From the NCBI GenBank assembly GCA_038043465.1, contig JBBTBX010000003.1:3883-67882 (forward strand): a stretch of DNA of 64,000 nt. Direction: 5' to 3'. Position 1 is the first letter of the stretch. Every line of letters begins with the position of its first letter. Below the pieces are notes generated by a model, which was not told the DNA's origin, ran no database searches, and saw only the letters and a program-made list of their open reading frames with translations. Made by a program: the position numbers and the translations under genes. Source of the DNA: SXRF01 sp038043465 (GTDB taxonomy: Bacteria; Pseudomonadota; Alphaproteobacteria; Rickettsiales; SXRF01). Positions 48,352 to 56,500 of the stretch are shown one piece after another.

Positions 48352-48921
48352 ATGAAAACATCAACTTTAAAACACACAACGCTCACATTGTTTGCCACAG
48401 CCATATTTGCATTCTCCACACCGGTTCTGGCTGAAGACGCCAAACAGTCGATCGCCGTTGTCAACATTCAATATGTAATGAAAGAATCCACTGCAGCAAG
48501 GAACGTGCGCGAACAGCTGGAAAACAAACAAAAAAGCTTCCAGGCTGACATCACTAAAAAAGAGGAAGCTCTGCAGAAAGAAGATAAAGAACTGGGAAAA
48601 CAAAAATCTGTTCTTGCCAAAGCAGCTTTTGATGAAAAACTCCGTGCTTTCCGCGCCAAGGCAACTGATGTGCAGAAAGACGTGCAATCGAAAAAGGTAA
48701 TGCTCGATAGTGCTTTCGAACAAGCACTTAACGATATTCAGAAAGTGGTTACTGATATTATCTCTGATATATCCAAGGAAAAAGGCTTTGCAATTGCGAT
48801 CCCTACCTCGCAGATTCTTTTTGCCGATACCAAACTTGATATTTCCAGTGACGTTCTTGAGCGTTTGAATAAGAAACTTCCGAAGCTGGAAGTAAAATTT
48901 TCAGCTCCTGAAAAGAAGTAA
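48352..48921 (+). CDS. skp: Periplasmic chaperone Skp/OmpH
   Basis: Holds unfolded outer-membrane proteins on the way to BamA. It has 189 residues: signal peptide with cleavage near 'TPVLAED' (about 26), then a coiled-coil tentacle of about 100 residues rich in Lys, Glu and Gln ('QADITKKEEALQKEDKELGK'). It closes with a C-terminal strand region 'KGFAIAIPTSQILFADTKLD'. ATG 48352 lies 47 bases after bamA with AAGGA upstream. Confidence 0.93.
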   Translation: MKTSTLKHTTLTLFATAIFAFSTPVLAEDAKQSIAVVNIQYVMKESTAARNVREQLENKQKSFQADITKKEEALQKEDKELGKQKSVLAKAAFDEKLRAFRAKATDVQKDVQSKKVMLDSAFEQALNDIQKVVTDIISDISKEKGFAIAIPTSQILFADTKLDISSDVLERLNKKLPKLEVKFSAPEKK

Positions 48922-48955
48922 CAGTCATTACAGAAAATACCAGAACTGGCATGGA

Positions 48956-49990
48956 ATGGCAGAGATAGGGTTTGGGATGCCTGACAGTCGCTTTTTTACT
49001 AAATCTGGCGAATTTCTCCTAAGCGAGATTGCGTCTATCACCGGCGCAACGATTGATTTGTCTAACGATCGTAAATTTTCCGGTGTTGCTCCTTTGGAAA
49101 ATGCTGGAAGTGATGAAATCAGCTTTCTTGATAACATCAAATATCTTTCAGCACTTGAAGTAAGCAAAGCCGGAGCTTGTTTTGTACGCGAGAAATATGC
49201 AGCGCGCGCACCAAAAACAATGCAGCTTCTTATCACTGAAGAACCTTACTATGCTTATGCAATTACTGCTCAAAAATTCTACCCGCAGGAAAATTTTGCA
49301 GCTGGTATTTCACCGCAGGCACAAATTGCAAGAAGCGCATCCATCGGAAAAAATGTTCGCATTGACTCTGGCGCGGTAATTTCTGAAAATGTAAAAATCG
49401 GTGATGGTTGCTGGATTGGCGCAAATACTGTAATAGATAAATCCGTGGAAATTGGTGAACACACACGCATTGGCAGTTTATGCAGCCTGAGTCATTCCAT
49501 TGTCGGCAACAATGTTATTATCCACCGTGGCGTACATATCGGGCAAGATGGCTTTGGTTTCGCTGCTGGGAAAAAAGGCATAACCAAAGTACCTCAGCTT
49601 GGACTCGTTATAATCGGCAATAACGTAGAAATCGGTTCTGGCACCTGTATTGACCGTGGTGCCGGCCACAACACAACTATAGGTGACAACAGCAAAATCG
49701 ACAATCTGGTACAAATTGGCCATAATGTGCAGATCGGTCGCTATACTATGATAGCCGCCCAGACCGGAATTGCCGGCAGCACCCACATCGGCGATGGCGT
49801 TATGATTGGCGGACAGGCTGGATTTTCCGGTCATACAACTGTCGGTAACGGCGCGAAACTGGCGGCACAGTCTGGTACTATGACGGATATACCCGCTGGT
49901 GCAACTTATGGTGGCTCTCCTGCCATTCCTATACTTGATTGGCACCGACAAACTGCTATGATAGGAAAGTTGATTAAGAAACGTAATTAG
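48956..49990 (+). CDS. lpxD: UDP-3-O-acylglucosamine N-acyltransferase
   Basis: Third step of lipid A synthesis. It has 344 residues. N-terminal uridine-binding domain ('FSGVAPLENAGSDEISFLDN'), then a left-handed beta-helix with hexapeptide repeats from about 120 to 310. The catalytic His lies in 'NLVQIGHNVQIGRYTMIAAQ', and 'HRGVHIGQDGFGFA' is also conserved. I use ATG 48956; an ATG at 48977 is possible and sits closer to a G-rich ribosome site. The stop TAG is the start of repeat locus J. Confidence 0.95.
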   Translation: MAEIGFGMPDSRFFTKSGEFLLSEIASITGATIDLSNDRKFSGVAPLENAGSDEISFLDNIKYLSALEVSKAGACFVREKYAARAPKTMQLLITEEPYYAYAITAQKFYPQENFAAGISPQAQIARSASIGKNVRIDSGAVISENVKIGDGCWIGANTVIDKSVEIGEHTRIGSLCSLSHSIVGNNVIIHRGVHIGQDGFGFAAGKKGITKVPQLGLVIIGNNVEIGSGTCIDRGAGHNTTIGDNSKIDNLVQIGHNVQIGRYTMIAAQTGIAGSTHIGDGVMIGGQAGFSGHTTVGNGAKLAAQSGTMTDIPAGATYGGSPAIPILDWHRQTAMIGKLIKKRN

Positions 49991-50090
49991 TAAATAGTAA
50001 TTCGTAGTTCGTAAGAAAGCTTTGATACTGCTAACTACTATTTACTAACTACTAACTACGAATTACGAATTACGATTTACGAGCTACGAG
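49988..50090. repeat. Inverted word-repeat locus J (7-nt period), lpxD-fabZ junction
   Basis: The left arm (49988-50015) is four 7-nt units, TAGTAAA changing to TCGTAGT, beginning on the lpxD stop codon. The right arm (50031-50090) is eight and a half units in the complementary sense that make the same change of word, from CTAACTA to CGAATTA. The fabZ ribosome site GAGG (50088-50091) is formed by the end of the right arm. Confidence 0.85.
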
Positions 50091-50096
50091 GTAAAT

Positions 50097-50558
50097 ATGG
50101 AAGCAAATAAAGAGCATTCAGAAGATATTATCCCCATCGAACGGATTATGGAGATGATCCCGCACCGCTACCCGTTTTTGATGATCGACAGAATCATTGA
50201 ATGGCAACTTGGTGAATTTGCAGTGGGGCTGAAAAACGTAACCATCAACGAACCGTTTTTTACCGGACATTTCCCTGGCAAACCAGTCATGCCAGGCGTG
50301 CTTATAATTGAGGCAATGGCGCAGACCGCTGCAATATTGGTGGTAAAAACTCTCGGCAAAGAAGCGGAAGGAAAGCTGGTTTATTTTATGTCGATAGATG
50401 AAGCCAAATTCCGAAAGGTAGTGGTTCCTGGAGACTGTCTGCATGTACGCGTGGACAAGCAACAAAGCAGGCGCAATGTATGGAAATTTTCCTGCGTAGC
50501 AACTGTTGAGGGTGCAAAAGTGGCTGAAGCTGTAATCTGTGCAATGATCGTAAATTAA
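50097..50558 (+). CDS. fabZ: 3-hydroxyacyl-[acyl-carrier-protein] dehydratase
   Basis: Dehydrates 3-hydroxyacyl-ACP in fatty acid elongation; competes with lipid A synthesis for 3-hydroxymyristoyl-ACP. It has 153 residues with the hotdog-fold signature 'RIMEMIPHRYPFLMIDRIIE', the active-site His and Glu in 'NEPFFTGHFPGKPVMPGVLI' and 'EAMAQTAAIL', and 'DEAKFRKVVVPGD'. ATG 50097; its ribosome site overlaps the repeat arm upstream. Confidence 0.97.
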   Translation: MEANKEHSEDIIPIERIMEMIPHRYPFLMIDRIIEWQLGEFAVGLKNVTINEPFFTGHFPGKPVMPGVLIIEAMAQTAAILVVKTLGKEAEGKLVYFMSIDEAKFRKVVVPGDCLHVRVDKQQSRRNVWKFSCVATVEGAKVAEAVICAMIVN

Positions 50559-50570
50559 CCGTGAAATAAA

Positions 50571-51398
50571 ATGAAAAATCAAAAAATCCACCCGACAGCT
50601 ATTATAGCAGACAGCGTAAAACTCGGCACAGCTGTTTCGGTTGGTCCATACTGCGTTATTGATGGAAATGTCAGCATCGGAGATGGTAGCAGATTGCTAT
50701 CGCATGTTGCTATCAGTGGCAATACCACCATCGGGGAGAACTGTCAGATATTCCCCTTCGCCTCAATCGGCTTTGCCCCGCAGGATCTCAAATATCATGG
50801 TGAACCGTCAGAGCTTACTATCGGTAATAATAATGTCATACGCGAATATGTAACTATCAATCCTGGCACTGAGGGTGGTGGCATGCTCACGCAAGTAGGT
50901 AATAACTGCCTGTTCATGGTCAGCTCACATGTCGCGCATGACTGTAAACTTGGGAATAATGTCATACTCGCAAATAATGCAACCCTTGCCGGACATGTGG
51001 AAGTTGGCGATTTTTCCATTATTGGCGGGCTTGCCGCCATCCATCAGTTCGTTCGCATCGGATCTCATGCTGTAATCGGTGGCATGTCAGGAGTGGAGCA
51101 TGATGTAATTCCTTATGGCTCGGTTATGGGTGAGCGCGCAAATCTTGCCGGTCTGAATCTGATTGGCTTGAAACGCCGAGGGTTTGACCGTGATACTATC
51201 CACGCCCTGCGCAACGCTTACAAGATGATTTTTGAAGAAGAGGAAGGAACTCTGGCAGCACGTGCTGACAAAGCAAGAACGGTTTATAGTGAAGTTAGTG
51301 CCGTACTTGATATACTTTCTTTTATGGATGATAAAGGCTCACGTTCCCTTTGCATTCCTAAAACCTTAAGTCGTGACACCCCGCCGCAGGCTGCATGA
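50571..51398 (+). CDS. lpxA: UDP-N-acetylglucosamine acyltransferase
   Basis: First step of lipid A synthesis: adds 3-hydroxyacyl to UDP-GlcNAc. It has 275 residues, a beta-helix of hexapeptide repeats ('KIHPTAIIADSVKLGTAVSV' start). The catalytic His is in 'FMVSSHVAHDCKLGNNVILA', then 'GGLAAIHQFVRIGSHAVIGG' and a helical C-terminus with 'LIGLKRRGFDRDTIHALRNA'. Overlaps lpxI by four bases. Confidence 0.97.
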   Translation: MKNQKIHPTAIIADSVKLGTAVSVGPYCVIDGNVSIGDGSRLLSHVAISGNTTIGENCQIFPFASIGFAPQDLKYHGEPSELTIGNNNVIREYVTINPGTEGGGMLTQVGNNCLFMVSSHVAHDCKLGNNVILANNATLAGHVEVGDFSIIGGLAAIHQFVRIGSHAVIGGMSGVEHDVIPYGSVMGERANLAGLNLIGLKRRGFDRDTIHALRNAYKMIFEEEEGTLAARADKARTVYSEVSAVLDILSFMDDKGSRSLCIPKTLSRDTPPQAA

Positions 51399-52216
51399 AA
51401 ACTCTTGGTATAATCGCGGGTGGCGGTAGTCTACCTGCACAAATAATTGAGTTCTGCAAAAACAATAACCGCCCATTCTTTGTTCTGGTTTTTGAAGATG
51501 GCTTCAATCAGGAAATAATAAAAAATGTTCCGCACGCTATAGTACGCATCGGCGCAGTGGGTGTTGCGATCGAACATTTAAGAAATGCCGGAGTGCAGGA
51601 AATAGTGATGGCTGGCGGCATTAAACGCCCTTCCCTTACGTCGCTACGCCCAGATGCAGCAGGCGCAGCACTCCTTAAAAAACTGGGAAAAGCATTTTTT
51701 ATGGGTGATAATGCCTTACTAAAAGCAGTCACTGCTTTTTTTGAAGACGAAAATTTCAAGGTAGTAGGAGTTGATTCAATACTTAATAATCTTCTTGCAG
51801 AAGAAGGAGTAATTGGAAAAATTGCCCCCAACAAACAAGCCGAAGCAGACATTAAGATCGGTATGGCAGCAGCAAAGAATCTTGGGGTATTAGATGTTGG
51901 GCAAGCAGTTATTGTTGAAAACTCTGTGGTAGTTGCTACCGAAGAAAGCGACGGCACCGATGCAATGGTTGCGCGCTATGCACAGAGAAAAAATCGAGAA
52001 CAGAAAAACGGAATTTTAGTAAAGGCAAAAAAGCCAGGTCAAGAAGAAAAAGTTGACTTACCTTCTATCGGTGTACAAACTATTGAGAATCTTTACACAG
52101 CGGGAATGGTTGGTGTCGCCGTAGAAGCAGAAAGCAGCCTGCTCATTGATAAAAATGAACTGATAAAAAAAGCTGATGAATATGGCTTGTTTGTCGTAGG
52201 TGTGAAATATGGATGA
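51395..52216 (+). CDS. lpxI: UDP-2,3-diacylglucosamine pyrophosphatase LpxI
   Basis: Alternative to LpxH in alphaproteobacteria; releases lipid X from UDP-diacylglucosamine. It has 273 residues of the DUF1009 family: N-terminal 'LGIIAGGGSLPAQIIEFCKN', 'QEIVMAGGIKRPSLTSLRPD', 'VVATEESDGTDAMVARYA' and C-terminal 'NLYTAGMVGVAVEAESSLLI'. Its start overlaps lpxA (ATGA) and its end overlaps lpxB by eight bases. Confidence 0.96.
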   Translation: MKTLGIIAGGGSLPAQIIEFCKNNNRPFFVLVFEDGFNQEIIKNVPHAIVRIGAVGVAIEHLRNAGVQEIVMAGGIKRPSLTSLRPDAAGAALLKKLGKAFFMGDNALLKAVTAFFEDENFKVVGVDSILNNLLAEEGVIGKIAPNKQAEADIKIGMAAAKNLGVLDVGQAVIVENSVVVATEESDGTDAMVARYAQRKNREQKNGILVKAKKPGQEEKVDLPSIGVQTIENLYTAGMVGVAVEAESSLLIDKNELIKKADEYGLFVVGVKYG

Positions 52217-53423
52217 GATTATAAACACTGAAATAAATTACGAAAAACCGCTGGTAATTTACCTTATAGCCGGTGAAGCCTCCGGCGATTTGCTTGGCGC
52301 GCGGCTTATGCAGAATTTGCGTGCGCAGTTAGCAGAAAAATCGCCAAACCGTAAAATATTATTTTATGGCATCGGTGGCGAGAGGATGGAAGCAGAAGGT
52401 ATGACCAGTCTGTTTCCTTACCACGAACTTTCCATGATGGGATTTGTTGAAATCCTTCCCTATATATTAAGGAGCATCACCCATATCAACTCAACTGTTA
52501 CTGATATTATCCTGAAACAACCTGACCTGGTAATTACCATTGATTCGCCCGGATTTTGTTTCCGCGTGGTAGCAAAACTTCGCAAAACTGATATCCAAAC
52601 CAAGCTTGTGCCCAAGTTTGTGCATTATGTCGCCCCGACAGTATGGGCATATAAACCGCAGAGGGCAAAAAAATGTGCCGAGCTATTCGACCATATGCTG
52701 GTACTCTTACCGTTTGAACCACCATATTTTACCAAAGTCGGACTTGACTGTACTTTCGTCGGACATCCGGTCGTTTATGAAAATAAAAAAGGTGACGGTG
52801 CAGCGTTCCGCAGCAAATATGACATTCCTGATAGCGTAATGCTTTTCTGCCTGCTACCAGGAAGTCGTGCTGGCGAGGTAAATCGCCATATGCCAATATT
52901 TACCAGGGCGATTTCCATGTTGGCGATCTGCTATCCCAACATTGCACTGGCAATTGCTGTTCCCGAACATGCCATGCAGCAGCTGCACCCTTATCTTAAT
53001 AATTCCCCGTTCCGGGCTATTATCACCGAAAGCGAACAGGATAAAAAAGATGCTATGGCAGCCAGCCAGTTTGCCTTCGTAAAATCCGGCACAGTGGCGT
53101 TTGAAGTTGCCGCCGCCGGCACACCAATGCTCATTACCTATAAAATTAATAAATTTTCCGCCTGGTGGTTAAAAAGAATTATAACTACAAAATATGTTAA
53201 TCTTATCAATATATTATCGAGAAAAGAAGTTATTCCTGAATTGTTACAGGAACAAGCAACCCCATTAATGCTCGCAAGCTGTGCAAATAGCATTTTATCA
53301 AGGTCTGAGCTGCAGAATGCCCAGAAAGCAGGCATAAGTAGCGCGCTTAATAAGCTGGTTCCTGAAGATGGGAACAACCCAAGTATGATTGCCGCAAAGA
53401 AAATTCTTTCTTTATTGTCATAA
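52209..53423 (+). CDS. lpxB: Lipid A disaccharide synthase
   Basis: Joins lipid X and UDP-diacylglucosamine at the inner membrane face. It has 404 residues of the GT19 family: 'YLIAGEASGDLLGARLMQNL', 'SMMGFVEILPYILR', 'YVAPTVWAYKPQRAKKCAEL', 'VGHPVVYENK', 'LLPGSRAGEVNRHMPIF' and 'AFVKSGTVAFEVAAAGTPML'. The extra eight residues before the core are polar. Last gene of the envelope row. Confidence 0.97.
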   Translation: MDEIINTEINYEKPLVIYLIAGEASGDLLGARLMQNLRAQLAEKSPNRKILFYGIGGERMEAEGMTSLFPYHELSMMGFVEILPYILRSITHINSTVTDIILKQPDLVITIDSPGFCFRVVAKLRKTDIQTKLVPKFVHYVAPTVWAYKPQRAKKCAELFDHMLVLLPFEPPYFTKVGLDCTFVGHPVVYENKKGDGAAFRSKYDIPDSVMLFCLLPGSRAGEVNRHMPIFTRAISMLAICYPNIALAIAVPEHAMQQLHPYLNNSPFRAIITESEQDKKDAMAASQFAFVKSGTVAFEVAAAGTPMLITYKINKFSAWWLKRIITTKYVNLINILSRKEVIPELLQEQATPLMLASCANSILSRSELQNAQKAGISSALNKLVPEDGNNPSMIAAKKILSLLS

Positions 53424-53518
53424 ATCTTTCCTGATTGTCATAAAACTGTAATAATTCTCAGTTATAGTTGACCCTGTATAGATAGTTTAATAATTCTTTA
53501 AGCTATTTATATTACCTT

Positions 53519-56500
53519 ATGGAATTTACCCGAAGCAAAGGCTCAATGTTTGTGTTAAACAATACGCGCCACAGACCCGTGATTAGTTTCCTGCCGAATG
53601 CGCTACGTCCTTTGCTGTCTGCCTTGCTGGTTTTTACCTTAATTGCTACTCCAATATCTCCGCTGGTTTCTAATGCTTCTGCTGGCATGGAGTTATCGTT
53701 GCCACTTGGTATAGAGACAATGAAAAGTGGATACCCTCTTGGCAGACCTAACGAGGTTGCTGATTTCAACCCGCATTTCGGCATGCTTCCGATAACTGTC
53801 CCTGCTCCTATTGCTACCTATGGGCGGGGGCTTTGGTGTTATGGACCAATTTATTTTTGTTATATTGTTGGCTGCGTATGTATCCCGCTCCCAAAGAACT
53901 GGTGTCATGATTTCTATGAATGCCTGATGACCAATGTCATTAACCTTGAAGCTACATTAATGATAAAACACGCATGGCCGAAGGGTGGTGAACGTTTACG
54001 CGAGCACAGCAATCTTACAGTGTTAAAACCTGACAATTATTACCGCGATAAATGCATGAGCAGTTCCAAGCTTGATTACAACAGGTTTGATCCTAAGACC
54101 GGCGGACTGATTGTGGAAAAAGTTAAGGGTGATGACGGAAAAGAGACGCATACTCCGGCAAACTCAGAATTATATGATGATACAAGTACCGGTATGGTTA
54201 CAGGCTCAAAACCTCCGCTGGGAACCTGCATGTCCAGAGTTAACAACTCCGCTTTCGCAGGCAGAGACCCTAAATTCGCTACCCCGACTAATGGGAATGC
54301 AGCCTTCTCTTACTATGTCAATGCCGGTGATGATCCATTCGCAGGTATCGGGAAAGATACTGAAGCTCCGGAAACAATCTATGGAACCAGTAACCGCTAT
54401 CTTTCAACCACATTTTTCTTAAGTGGAAGGTTTGGCTGCCCGGCCGAGATTTCAGGTATTCCTGTGTCAGGGAAGATAGATGAAGGAAGTCCGGCGAAGA
54501 CTGCCGCAAAATGGAAAGAAGCCGCTTCAAGATGCTATGATTATTTCATATTCCAGCGGGCGACACATCCGGAATGGACACTGGAACGCCCGGGATCTAG
54601 CACTGACGATCCTTTGACTCTTGACAAAGACAGAGGTGGTAACCCTGACCTTGCCATATTTAACAGCTGTCAGCCGCTTATGAGTGGCCCCAATTCAAGG
54701 GCTGTGATTTCCGGTCTTTCTGCAGAAGGACGTGGTTTTGCGCCAGTGCTGCAATATCAACGCCCTGATCTGGATGAAGCTGATTACAATCCGCAAGAAC
54801 ACTTGCAAAGAAGCTTTGCAACGCGCTTCCCTGGTCGTCCGATACCTGGCTTCCAGAATCTTTTCCCTTGCGTAAAAAATATGAGCGATGCGGGCACTAT
54901 TGTGCAAACCGACTGGGAAGTTTTTAACAATACCCTGATTATCAATTACGCAATTTCTGCATTCGTAGAATTAACTGTACTTAGGATAAAATGGGGTCCG
55001 CAGTATTTTATACCTATGAGAAATGAACCTTATGCATCTTCAGGGAGTTATAAGTTGGGCTACTGCCCTAATGTTGAGAAAATTATTATTCCTACCCATC
55101 CCCTTGCTCCGCGCAATGACATAAGGAGTCTGCAGTATCCTGAAGGCATTTTTAACCCATCAGCATCAGCAATCAGCGAGGCAAAACACCAAGTGGATTT
55201 GCTGCTGAGTGGACCTCTGTATCTTTTCAACAGGAATATTACTAATAAATATTTCACCGACCGTGAATATTCTCATATGACCAGCTTTTTTACTCCGGAA
55301 GACCGTTTTTTCAATAAATGGTCGTTTGGATATTCCGACTATAACAACCCGACAAAAGTAGCTAGCATTGAAGGACAGATAGAACGCGCAAAGCATCCGG
55401 AAGTTATGTGCGCCGTAGTGCCGGTAGATATACTTGAACCAAGACGCAAGGCTTTCAATAGCTGTATTATGGAGCGCATCAATTTTAACTTTGTAACATG
55501 GCGGCGCAGAAACTTCCTTTCTTTCTATTACAGCACACAAAATAGTGATGGCGGTCTTAACCTTAGCCTTCCAGTCAATCCTATCGCTGGCGATGTAATA
55601 ACCGGAATACTTTCAACTATACCAGCGGCTATAACAGCAGGAATTTCTTTCTTTGCCGGCAAAGACGGAACTTTAAAGCCATGGGAAAAACCTTGCGTCA
55701 CCAGATTTTATGAAAGCGACACTTTTGAAAAATGTCCGGTAGCTATGAGTATTCAGCAATGTTGCCGCATCATCGTAAAAGATGTTGTGCCGATGAATTA
55801 TATAAAAATCAGAACCTGCGAAGGGTTGCGCCAGAAACGCGATATAGTCTTCAGGTATGATCATATATTTGACTTTTCACAGAGAGCAATTGATACTTTC
55901 CAGGATGACTGGGCTATTGCCAACGCAAAAACTCCGGCAGAAAAGTTAATAGCTGAGCAGATTATCTTAATCAAACACCTGGACTTTCCTGTTCCAATCG
56001 TTTCTCAGGGCGGAAAATCAATGAAGACTCCTACCAGTAAGGAAGAGTTTAACGCTGTCTATGATATGAATCAGAAACTGACGTTGATTGGCTGTGATGA
56101 TACAGAACCGGAAACTTATTCTTTTGCATATCATTTTGGTTTATCCAAGTGGTCTGACCAGAAAGTAATTACTCCGATACCTTCTCCCGCATTCGCCATC
56201 AGCAAACTTTTTATACCTATTAACCAAGAACTGAAAGGGCTGAGAATAGTAAGCGATGGCATAATAGCGGAAGCACGAAAACTTGCAGCTGCCATAACCG
56301 ACGTAGAGGGTGTTTCAGCCGCTGATGCCTGGGATGTATATCAGAGTGTAAAAAATCCTATTATCGCCAAGATAAAGGAAGCTGAAGACTTAACCAATAA
56401 GCTTCTTCTTGAAGAGCAGAAAGCACTTAAAAGGTTTGAGACTGCGCAGAGAAATGTAAAAAAATTGTTAAGTCCACATGAACTTCTTGCACTCGCAGCA